A stretch of DNA of 64,000 nt from Pseudarthrobacter sulfonivorans (GTDB taxonomy: Bacteria > Actinomycetota > Actinomycetes > Actinomycetales > Micrococcaceae). Location of the stretch: assembly GCF_001484605.1 (NCBI RefSeq), contig NZ_CP013747.1, forward strand, positions 1,116,001 to 1,180,000, written 5' to 3'. This document shows positions 55,098-63,330 of this stretch, one piece after another. A model generated the notes under the pieces. That model was not told where the DNA came from, searched no databases, and was given only the letters and a program-made list of their open reading frames with translations. The position numbers were made by a program, and so were the translations under genes. Position 1 is the first letter of the stretch; every line of letters starts with the position of its first letter.

Positions 55098-57257
55098 CTA
55101 AGTAGCCGCTGCCTGCTGAGACGATCGTTGATAAATCACATTGAACGATTTGACCTTGCGGAACTCTTGCAAACTCTGCCCGAGATAAAGCAGCTTCTCC
55201 GACCTCTCGAACATGTCCAGCCCGCGCCCGAGCGAAATGTCCCATCCCGTGTCAGTCCTGACCCAACGGTCGTGTAGCTCCGCCGGCTCCAGAAGCTGCA
55301 CGTCCATCTTTATCCCAGCGGCCTCGACCGATCCCTTGATCTGCACGAGATCTCCGAGCTGTCTCTGGGCATAGCCGGGGTCGTCATCCTGCACTGTCTT
55401 TACGAAGAGCTTTACTTCATCGCCTGGTTGGATCCGCCGCGCCCAAGTGGCGATAAAGTCGACGAGGTTGCGCATTTGGTGCGGGGTACGGAGGTACGGA
55501 TCTTCCAAGATGACGCTCGTCGCGCCGTCCAGATAGGGGCCGAATATCCTCTCGTAGCTCGCGCCAGTTTCGCCGTTTTGGAACGTTAGGGTCTGCCCCA
55601 ACGGTTGCGACGACGGCCGCGAGCCACCCGACACAGCTTCCTGCTCAGATGGGGTAAGGGAAGTCGACGGGCTTCCGCCGTTGTCTGTCCCAAGGGCGCC
55701 TTGCTGAGTATTGCCACCATCAGACACGGGCACGCCGCCCATCCGGTTGTAGATACTGGGGTACTGAAGTTCCTCGGCCGTCGCGACGCCCCGCCACTCG
55801 CCGTCGAGTGTCTCGTAGCCGAACTTCACGGCCGACATCGTTTTGTCGATTCGTAGGATCTGGTCCTTGATTCGCTTCCTGCCCTCAATTGCCAGGCGCA
55901 GTATTTCTTCGATTTCGTCTACGCTTGCAACACCGTGGGGGTACAAGATTTTCATAAGCCCCGAGAAGGTCTTATGAATCCCGTCGCGGTCGCGGGTAGA
56001 AATATCCGTCGAGAGGCTGAAAAACTCCGTGTAGCGGTCGGAGTAGTCATGGACCCGCTGCGATTTCAAGATCTCGGCGATGTAATCGACCACAAACCCA
56101 TATCCGTCGGAGAACATCTCGCCCCGGATGATGTCGACTTCCCAACCCGGAATGTAGTGGTGCAACCGGTCGAGGAAGGCAGCGTCGTGGTACGACGGAG
56201 GCAGCTCGTCGAAGAGGTCCGAGTGCTTCAGCATATGGGGAACCGTGTGCTGGGTGTTGCCCACGAAGACCATCGAGGCCTCCGCACCGAGTGTCTCCAC
56301 GCCCCGGGAGAACGTCTTGTTCGCCATGTAGTTCTTCATGATGTCGACGAGTGCTTTGTCCGACTTCTTCGTCTTGCCTGCAAACTCATCGAATGCCACG
56401 GCGTCCCAGTAGCCGACGAGTCCCAGCCGCCCGTTGGCGTTGTTCACGAAGAGCTTCGGGACCGTGATTTCACCACCGGAGATCAGCATCCCGTGCGGCG
56501 AGAACTCCGAATAGATATGGGATTTGCCGGTGCCTTTTGGGCCCAACTCCACCAGGTTGAAGTTACGTTCGCAGTAGGGAATGAGCCGAATCAGCTGGAT
56601 GAGTTTGGCGCGGCGGTCGAACATCTCCGGATTGAAGCCGATCGACTGGATGAGCAAGTCAATCCAGTCGCTAGTGGTGAACTCAGCCCGATTCGACAAA
56701 TACGCGTCCAGGTCAAAACTGGAGAGCTGAATTGGTTTGAGGGACGCCAGTATCCACGGGCTTTGGCCCTTGTCAGGCGAGTGCTCGTACTCAACGTCAG
56801 CCAAGCACCATACCCCGCTGACCAGCAGTTTGGGGTGTTGCTTTACCGTCCCCGCATCGACAAGCACCTTGCTCAGCTTGAGGTTCGAGAAACTGGCTTC
56901 ATAGACATCGTCTTTGTCGTTGAGCGTGACGCTGATCTTGTCAATCACTTTGTGGCGCCCGCGTTCGCGGATAGTCGAGCGCACGAGCTCGGATTCGTTG
57001 CGGTGCACGTAGTGGTCGGCGAGGATCCTTCGCACAGATCCGATACCACCCTGGATCGTTGCCTCGTCATCCGTGGCGCAGTACTGGCCGAGCAGATACT
57101 CCAAAACATACGAGGGGACAATGGCGTTGCCCTTGACAGTCTTGACGAGGTCTTTCCGCACCACAGAGCCAGCAAAGACTCCGTTTATCTTTTGGTCGAG
57201 CGATTCCACGCTATTCCCCTTTGCCCGGTCTGTCGCCAGGCCCGCCTCAACGTCCAT
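55098..57257 (-). CDS. brxL: BREX protein BrxL with C-terminal MIT-C (PLD-like) domain
   Basis: A 719-residue AAA+ protein of the BREX type 1 core. The N-terminus is typical (LDQKINGVFAGSVVRKDLVK). The ATPase has the P-loop GPKGTGKSH (about 242) and Walker B VAFDEFAG (about 290), and FVGNTQHTVPHMLKHSDLFD follows. The usual C-terminal Lon-type protease part is not seen. After a Ser/Gly/Pro-rich linker (about 515-565) the protein ends in a MIT-C-like, PLD-fold domain (SVILEDPYLRTPHQMRNLVD, then HDRWVRTDTGWDISLGRGLD). BrxL forms DNA-binding rings needed for defence but not methylation. Its start overlaps the stop of a 41-codon pglX-like ORF. Confidence 0.88.
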   Translation of the reverse strand: MDVEAGLATDRAKGNSVESLDQKINGVFAGSVVRKDLVKTVKGNAIVPSYVLEYLLGQYCATDDEATIQGGIGSVRRILADHYVHRNESELVRSTIRERGRHKVIDKISVTLNDKDDVYEASFSNLKLSKVLVDAGTVKQHPKLLVSGVWCLADVEYEHSPDKGQSPWILASLKPIQLSSFDLDAYLSNRAEFTTSDWIDLLIQSIGFNPEMFDRRAKLIQLIRLIPYCERNFNLVELGPKGTGKSHIYSEFSPHGMLISGGEITVPKLFVNNANGRLGLVGYWDAVAFDEFAGKTKKSDKALVDIMKNYMANKTFSRGVETLGAEASMVFVGNTQHTVPHMLKHSDLFDELPPSYHDAAFLDRLHHYIPGWEVDIIRGEMFSDGYGFVVDYIAEILKSQRVHDYSDRYTEFFSLSTDISTRDRDGIHKTFSGLMKILYPHGVASVDEIEEILRLAIEGRKRIKDQILRIDKTMSAVKFGYETLDGEWRGVATAEELQYPSIYNRMGGVPVSDGGNTQQGALGTDNGGSPSTSLTPSEQEAVSGGSRPSSQPLGQTLTFQNGETGASYERIFGPYLDGATSVILEDPYLRTPHQMRNLVDFIATWARRIQPGDEVKLFVKTVQDDDPGYAQRQLGDLVQIKGSVEAAGIKMDVQLLEPAELHDRWVRTDTGWDISLGRGLDMFERSEKLLYLGQSLQEFRKVKSFNVIYQRSSQQAAAT

Positions 57258-57382
57258 CAGATCCCCGTCAACCCCTTGTACAGTGCCGACCCAGGCAGCA
57301 ACACCCCAGCCAACCGAGCACCAACAACACCCACTAACTCAAACCCATCCGCAGCAAACCCACGCAACAACGACAAATCCAT
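57257..57382 (-). CDS. 41-codon ORF duplicating the PglX N-terminus
   Basis: The frame encodes MDLSLLRGFAADGFELVGVV, then GARLAGVLLPGS and nine unrelated residues before a stop at 57257-57259. The first 11 residues are identical to PglX (start 63330) and the match continues to VLLPGS with one codon missing. The stop overlaps the brxL start (TGATG), the same junction that links brxC to pglX. It lies 11 bp after the pglZ stop. It may be a scar of a lost or exchanged pglX copy, or a coupling leader for brxL. Confidence 0.6.
   Translation of the reverse strand: MDLSLLRGFAADGFELVGVVGARLAGVLLPGSALYKGLTGI
57286..57382. repeat. direct repeat of the pglX 5' end (copy between pglZ and brxL)
   Basis: These 97 bp match 63231-63330, the first 100 bp of pglX, in the same orientation. 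The last 32 bases including the start codon are identical; the rest differs at scattered positions and by one missing codon. The DNA upstream of each start codon is unrelated. Confidence 0.88.
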
Positions 57383-57392
57383 TACTTATCCC

Positions 57393-59876
57393 CTAGAAAT
57401 CAAAGTCGCTGGTGAAGGAGCGGCTGAGCTTAAGTGTTTTCGATGCATACACTCCCCAGTATGTGGTTTTAGGGGCCTTCGCCATGAGCCGGAGCTCGAC
57501 GTTCTCCTTCATGAGGTCGTCGGCGTCCTTACTTAGAACGAGCTGCAGAGACACCATCCGCTCGCGTTTGTCGAAGCTAGCCAAATCGAAATCATGGATC
57601 ACCTCATTGGAGATGAGCCGGTCACCGAAGTACAGGCCCACCTTCAGTTGCCGGGCCTGGACTTTGTCGCTAACGGGTTCCTTTTGGAACAAATTGACCA
57701 CTACCTGGTTGGTTGTGATCGAGTCCTTCTCCTGCATGATTTCGACGTCGACGAGAGAGACGTCTCCTGCCTTTTTCTTGTTCACCCGGAGTACGGGTAC
57801 AACAACTTCCTGCAGCGACGCGCCGCCGTGCACGAAGCGGGCACCTGCCCCTTGACGCTTCAGGCGCTTGATGGATTTGGGGATTTGGATTTCGATGTCA
57901 CCCTCGAGACCCAGCTGAGCCGAAGTAAACGTCCGAAGGCCGTGCAAAGCCTTCAGATTGCGTCCAAGGACAAATCTTCGATTCTCAAAATAGAACTCAT
58001 CGCCGTGCGGGGTCTCAGACAGAAAGTCGCTGGCGTCGATGGCCTTGTCCTGATAGATGAACCCGTGATCAGCCGTGATCAGCATATTGCTGACGTTGGC
58101 GCCCGCCGTCTTCTTGACCAACGAAACAAGATCAACCAAAGCCTGCTCCGCTGCTTGGAATGCCGAGGTCTCTGTAGTCAATTTATCGCCGGTGTGGTCA
58201 ATAGTGTCGTGGTATATGTAGACCACCTGGTTGTCCCTGAAAAGCTCCCTTTGCTGGTCGCGAGTCAGGTCAACGAACGACGTCGACTTGATGGCTTTGC
58301 CGGCGACGTGTGACAGGATCTTAGACCGATTCTCAGTGCCACCGGATGGTGCGCCGTCCAGTAGGACCAGAGCATTATTGCCGGCCTGCTGCTCAAGCTT
58401 TGCGTGCGGAAGTAGGGATGCCATTCCTAGCTGTGTGTAGCTTGGAAGAACGCCCAACTGCGCTTCGAGAACGGCGTCGTAGCCGTTTTCTTGGCGGATA
58501 CGGGAGCCGAGCTCCTCGGCAATCTCATAACGCATGGCATCAGAAATGATGACGCAGACCTTGGTCTTCTTGGCCAGCTGCGGCAGTACATACTTCGCGA
58601 AGAAGTCCCGTTGTGATGGAACAACCGCTGACCGCCACTCTTCCAGAGCATCCACTCGCACTTGCCACGAGTCGTTCAGCGGAATCAGGAACTTGTTTGA
58701 GTAGTGACTTTCGACGATGTCGCGGAGCTTCTCCAGCGGCTTGCCGAATTCGGTCTTACGCACTCGGTAGATGAAGCGTCTATAGAGGCTGTCGATCCGC
58801 CACCACGTCTGTGAGTACTTTGTCAGACCGTCGTCGAAAGAGTTGATTTGGACCTGGAATGCGTCGACCTCCTCAAGAAGAGCGACGCCGGCTTCGACAG
58901 CGAGATAGACGTCCTGGTACTCGGACCACCACAGTGACCGACGTCGGTGCCGCAAGACGTTCGCGAACTCTTTGCTCGTCAAGGCCTTGTCGGCCGCTAA
59001 GCGGGACGTCACTGAGAGGATCTTCTGGTCCACTACTTCGAAAGCCAGGTTTTCGAGCAATTCAGTGTATACAGTGCCGTCGATCGTCTTCTCAACTTGG
59101 AGAGTATTCGAAGCGCCCTCCGACAGTTCGGTGAACGCTTCGGAGTGCCGAATATCGTGGCTCCATGCGCTGAAGAACAACCGCGCGTTCCTTGCCTGGT
59201 GCCCCGCTTCCGGTTCGAATCCGTTCAAGGTGGATTTGAAGAGCCAAAGCGCGAAGTCCTCAAGACTCGGTTCAACCGACTTGTACCCGTAGATCGTCTG
59301 CAGTCCCTGGAACAAAAACTCCGTCAAGCCGCAGTCCTTGATCTTCTTGATCGGTGCATGTTTGTTCTTCGCGGAGGCCTCGAGCAGAACCCCTACGATC
59401 TCGTCTAACCGATGGTCCGAAGCATCGCAACAGACCGCCAACATCTTCGCTTTGACATCGATCGCAGAATCCGTTGGGGCGAGCATCGCCTTCAGGCTTA
59501 GCCGTTTTGCGTCGTCGGCGAAGAAATCTGAATGTTGAGGAACCAAGTATTTAAGCTCTGGCGGCAGACCGCTGACATCCGCGGCAAGGTCAACTTTGTT
59601 GGCGCTGAACTTTGCGTAGAAAAGTTCGACGTCGAACAGCCAGTTGTCGATCCCTTCTTTCACGGCACCTGTCCGATACAGAACATAGCGCGGCACGGGA
59701 TTTCCACGAAGAGCTTCAAACTTCCGCGCGAACTCGTCGTTCTTGATCTCGCGTTTTTCAACGCCATCTTCAACAAATGTGTCGAAGTCCGTTTGAAACT
59801 CTCCAGCCGGATCGTTCCATACGACAATGCGCGATTTCTTCAGTGCCGCACTCAGGTGCTCATGAATCTCACTCAT
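57393..59876 (-). CDS. pglZ: BREX phosphatase-superfamily protein PglZ
   Basis: An 827-residue protein of the BREX-1 PglZ family. The alkaline-phosphatase-like core has VIISDAMRYEIAEELG (about 460), GVLPSYTQLGMASLLPH and MLITADHGFIYQ, with the expected metal-binding Asp/His. The N-terminus (RIVVWNDPAGEFQTDF) and C-terminus also match the family. PglZ is essential for both methylation and restriction in BREX and binds the methyltransferase and DNA. The ATG at 59876 overlaps the pglX end by 8 bp, so translation is coupled. Confidence 0.93.
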   Translation of the reverse strand: MSEIHEHLSAALKKSRIVVWNDPAGEFQTDFDTFVEDGVEKREIKNDEFARKFEALRGNPVPRYVLYRTGAVKEGIDNWLFDVELFYAKFSANKVDLAADVSGLPPELKYLVPQHSDFFADDAKRLSLKAMLAPTDSAIDVKAKMLAVCCDASDHRLDEIVGVLLEASAKNKHAPIKKIKDCGLTEFLFQGLQTIYGYKSVEPSLEDFALWLFKSTLNGFEPEAGHQARNARLFFSAWSHDIRHSEAFTELSEGASNTLQVEKTIDGTVYTELLENLAFEVVDQKILSVTSRLAADKALTSKEFANVLRHRRRSLWWSEYQDVYLAVEAGVALLEEVDAFQVQINSFDDGLTKYSQTWWRIDSLYRRFIYRVRKTEFGKPLEKLRDIVESHYSNKFLIPLNDSWQVRVDALEEWRSAVVPSQRDFFAKYVLPQLAKKTKVCVIISDAMRYEIAEELGSRIRQENGYDAVLEAQLGVLPSYTQLGMASLLPHAKLEQQAGNNALVLLDGAPSGGTENRSKILSHVAGKAIKSTSFVDLTRDQQRELFRDNQVVYIYHDTIDHTGDKLTTETSAFQAAEQALVDLVSLVKKTAGANVSNMLITADHGFIYQDKAIDASDFLSETPHGDEFYFENRRFVLGRNLKALHGLRTFTSAQLGLEGDIEIQIPKSIKRLKRQGAGARFVHGGASLQEVVVPVLRVNKKKAGDVSLVDVEIMQEKDSITTNQVVVNLFQKEPVSDKVQARQLKVGLYFGDRLISNEVIHDFDLASFDKRERMVSLQLVLSKDADDLMKENVELRLMAKAPKTTYWGVYASKTLKLSRSFTSDFDF

Positions 59877-62800
59877 TGGCTTCCAACCCGACAATCTTCT
59901 TCAGTGCCGTCCCGAATTTGGGGTAGTTGGCCTTGACCCCATCGTCTAGGTCTATAGCAACCTGCTCGGTTGCCAGTGGGTACAGCACGCTCTGCTCCCA
60001 CTCCTCCAGCTCCAGCAGCGTCTTGCCGATCTGCTCTGATTCCTTACGTGCAGCTGTCTGTTCCTTCACCGTCGACAAAGTCGACACCGTTACCTGATCC
60101 AGGTTTGCCCGTCGCGCCCGCAACTTCGCCTGGTACTCATGCAGGTAATCGTTCAGCACCACGCTCACCGTGTCGGGCCGGTACCGGTGCATGTAGATCA
60201 GGGCATTGAACGAGCCCTTCGGTGAGGAGAACATCCAGTAGATCGGACGCTTCTTATACCGTTGGACGTGGTCCTTGTAGAAGTCCTGCACAAAATACTT
60301 CCGGATATCCTTCCCTAGAGCATCCTCGATGAACCGCAGGTTCTCCTCGAAATGCTCGTCCCCGAAGGACACCTTCAAGAACGCCCGGAACCGCTCGGCA
60401 ATGTCATCCCCAAACCAGCCGTCCGACAGGACAGGCAGCACGTTGTCCTCATCGGGCATGAACGACGGCGACGGCACCTTCGCCAAATACTGTGCAAGGG
60501 TGTCACCTTGGTCGGCAAGTACCAGCCCCGGGACATCGAGACTGTAACGTCCAAACATACAACCCACCGCATAGGATACGAGATCTACAGCGTCGGCAGC
60601 ACTTTGCATCCTTTTGTACGAGGAGTCATCCTTCGAAACGCCAAATCGATACTCAGGATTGGCAAAAAGCGTCACGGGCCGGGAGCGCGGCGCCGGTGCG
60701 GAGGAGCTGTCCGAAACATACAACGAACCCAGAATCGCGTCATTTCGTTGTTCGAGCTGGGCCAGCTCTGATACACGATCCAATTGTGTGCGTCGCGTTA
60801 TCTCGGATGCTTGACGTAGAGAACCGGAAGCCCCGGACATGACCAGTGGATTGCGGCCGAAATCCCATGACGACTCATACGTATCCCAGTCCTCTTTGGC
60901 AATGGCCACACAGCGACTCGATTCGAGAGGAACCTCAAAGAGTCCTTCGGCAATGGGCAACCGGGAAATGTCACCCGGCTGAAAATTTAAAGTTGGCGCG
61001 AGAAACTCAAAATAGCGCTTGGCCAAACTACTATTAAGAAAAGCGCCAATCGCCCCCAGCCCCACATCGGAAAACACGGTACATCCACCGTTATCAAAGA
61101 TGGAGTTATCCGGAGTCCAGCGAGCGGAAAAGGATGAGGACGTAACGGTTGAATACGTAAAGCCCTCTCTAAAGAAGTCCTTCTCATTCCTTATTGTTGG
61201 CTTCTGCGCCGGCAGGCTTAATCGCGCTTTAATTTCGTGACCACTATTTTCCCAGTTGATAACGTACTCACGGTTTCCGTACCACCGTCTTAGCGCTCCG
61301 CCCTTGTTGTAGGGAACCCATTTGCGTGCAGTATCACGCCGTTCCAGTCTCAGCTTCGCGTAAGAGATTTCAAACCAGAACCGCAGGAATTGCTCGTTAC
61401 GGCCTGTGTCCATGCCCTTGCGCGGCTGCGCTACGCTGCCCAGTTGTCGAGCAAATTTAAATAGGCTGAACTCTGAATCCTCTAACCAGTATGCAATTGG
61501 CGTCCCGGGAAGAACGCTGAACGCCTTCGCCGGGATTCTGGCATGCCGGGCTCCAACAACTGGGAACTCTCTGGGATTCGAGCCCTCTAGATCCTTGGCT
61601 TCAATGAAGTCATACTGGGCAGCTCGGGAACCTGCTCCTGAGGCTCTCCACACTGTCGCGGCGGTTCCGAATGCAATGCCCATCACCATGTTCCCCATGT
61701 GGACCATGCACTCGATATGCCGTTCACGCAACAACTTCTCCCGCAGTCCGGTATAGGAAGAGATGAACATCCAGCTCTGCATTGTCACCATCGAGCAGTA
61801 GCCGGAAGGACTCACAAAGTCGAAACCCCGTTCGATGAACATGGCGAAGAGGTCGGCTTTGGATTCCTCATAGCCAGATAGAGCGAAATCGGAGAGTTTC
61901 GAATTCATATTTCGATTGCCCATGTAGGGCGGGTTGGCGACCACCACGTGATACCGGGTCGAGAGATACTCCGACTGCCGGATCACGGTCCGGACCCGGT
62001 CCAGAACATCCCCACCGAACAAAGTCTCCGCCGCGCCCAGCGACTCCACAATCGCAGTGAGCGGGGCGATGAGGTCGTGGTTCGGGCGGATCAACGACCC
62101 GAACGTGTCAGCATCCTCAAACGCCTGCCAAAACGCGGTCTCCGCAGATTTGTCCCCGCCCCGGGTCACCAAAGTCTCCAGCTCATCCGCGGAGAAACGG
62201 ACCGGCTGCAACACACAAATATTCGGCTCCGTGCCCTTCCCCGGGCTCAGGAAAGACTTCTGCTGGGCACGGGCCTTCATCACCAATGCGAACGCCGCCA
62301 AAGCACCCGCCCGCGGATCAATCTCCGCACCAAACAAATTCTGCTTCAGAATCAGGCCCGGAATGTCCGAGGGCGCGTAACCTGCCTCCTCATACATCAG
62401 GAACAACAGATCAAACGCATACGTGAGCATATGCCCGGACCCGCACGCCGGATCCAGGACCTTCAACTCCTCCGGACCGCTGATCTTGAGGAAGTCCGTC
62501 TCAGGCTCCACCGGCGCAATGTAGTACTCCATCCGGGAGGCCAGTTCCGAGTGTGGGTTGTTCAGCAGCCACAACCGGCCCAGAGAGTTCTCCACCAGAT
62601 ACTTCACAATCCAGTGCGGCGTAAACAACTGAGTGGCGGCCGGGATCTCCTTCGCGGTGGCCTTCTTGTTCTTCTTGAACCCGGCGAAGACCTCATCCTT
62701 CCGCGCGGCAATATAGAACTGGTACAGCCACCCGATCACCTCAACATCCGAGCAGACCTCCGGCGTCAGCGTCCGCACGATCCGGGCCACAATCGACCGG

Positions 62801-63330
62801 TCCGAGAGCAGATCATCGGGCACCAGGAGCTCGGTGAAATCCCCCGACCGCTCAAACATAAACGGCATCGGACCCGCCCAATGATTGCAATACGCCGCCA
62901 GCAGAAGCTTAAACGCCTCCCCCTGACCATCACGGGACACCACAGAACCCGACAACAGACCAATCACCCGGTCCCGGACCTTCTCCCCCACCACCCCGGC
63001 ATCAACATGGCCGGCCTTCGCATCCGCCAACACCTCCGGCTGCCCCGCCACAGCACCTCCACCAGGAGACACCACACCCACACCCGTATAACCATTCACG
63101 TCCATAAACCGCAACGCCACCAAACGGTTAAACCACGTATACGCCACCTGATCCACCACCACATCACGGCCAGACCGGGCAATCACACCCTCAAGACGCC
63201 GCACCGCCTCAGGAAACTCCACCCGCTCCACCGACCCAGGCAACAACACCCCAGCCAACCGCGCCGCAACAACACCCACCAACTCAACCCGAACACCAGC
63301 AGCAAACCCACGCAACAACGACAAATCCAT
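59869..63330 (-). CDS. pglX: BREX adenine-specific DNA methyltransferase PglX
   Basis: A 1153-residue N6-adenine methyltransferase. SAM motif I is LDPACGSGHML (about 293) and the catalytic motif NPPYMGN lies near 464. The N-terminal helical domain (VDQVAYTWFNRLVALRFMDV) and long C-terminal half fit BREX-1 PglX, which marks host DNA at a non-palindromic site. The central part, about residues 480-930 (61900-60540), is clearly A/T-richer and differs in codon use from both ends, as expected for an exchanged target-recognition region. The ATG overlaps the brxC stop (TGATG). Its first 100 bp recur before brxL. Confidence 0.93.
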   Translation of the reverse strand: MDLSLLRGFAAGVRVELVGVVAARLAGVLLPGSVERVEFPEAVRRLEGVIARSGRDVVVDQVAYTWFNRLVALRFMDVNGYTGVGVVSPGGGAVAGQPEVLADAKAGHVDAGVVGEKVRDRVIGLLSGSVVSRDGQGEAFKLLLAAYCNHWAGPMPFMFERSGDFTELLVPDDLLSDRSIVARIVRTLTPEVCSDVEVIGWLYQFYIAARKDEVFAGFKKNKKATAKEIPAATQLFTPHWIVKYLVENSLGRLWLLNNPHSELASRMEYYIAPVEPETDFLKISGPEELKVLDPACGSGHMLTYAFDLLFLMYEEAGYAPSDIPGLILKQNLFGAEIDPRAGALAAFALVMKARAQQKSFLSPGKGTEPNICVLQPVRFSADELETLVTRGGDKSAETAFWQAFEDADTFGSLIRPNHDLIAPLTAIVESLGAAETLFGGDVLDRVRTVIRQSEYLSTRYHVVVANPPYMGNRNMNSKLSDFALSGYEESKADLFAMFIERGFDFVSPSGYCSMVTMQSWMFISSYTGLREKLLRERHIECMVHMGNMVMGIAFGTAATVWRASGAGSRAAQYDFIEAKDLEGSNPREFPVVGARHARIPAKAFSVLPGTPIAYWLEDSEFSLFKFARQLGSVAQPRKGMDTGRNEQFLRFWFEISYAKLRLERRDTARKWVPYNKGGALRRWYGNREYVINWENSGHEIKARLSLPAQKPTIRNEKDFFREGFTYSTVTSSSFSARWTPDNSIFDNGGCTVFSDVGLGAIGAFLNSSLAKRYFEFLAPTLNFQPGDISRLPIAEGLFEVPLESSRCVAIAKEDWDTYESSWDFGRNPLVMSGASGSLRQASEITRRTQLDRVSELAQLEQRNDAILGSLYVSDSSSAPAPRSRPVTLFANPEYRFGVSKDDSSYKRMQSAADAVDLVSYAVGCMFGRYSLDVPGLVLADQGDTLAQYLAKVPSPSFMPDEDNVLPVLSDGWFGDDIAERFRAFLKVSFGDEHFEENLRFIEDALGKDIRKYFVQDFYKDHVQRYKKRPIYWMFSSPKGSFNALIYMHRYRPDTVSVVLNDYLHEYQAKLRARRANLDQVTVSTLSTVKEQTAARKESEQIGKTLLELEEWEQSVLYPLATEQVAIDLDDGVKANYPKFGTALKKIVGLEANE
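60540..61920. other. A/T-richer segment inside pglX (target-recognition region)
   Basis: Codons such as AAA, TTT, ATT and GAA are frequent here, whereas the flanking pglX parts use almost only G/C-ending codons with runs like CCACCACCACATC on the shown strand. The borders are fairly sharp, near 61920 and 60540. No composition was calculated; the difference is judged by reading. Confidence 0.5.

Noticed and set aside
55935..57536. Plus-strand 533-codon open frame
   Set aside because: Antisense shadow of brxL and the end of pglZ, with no protein-like features.
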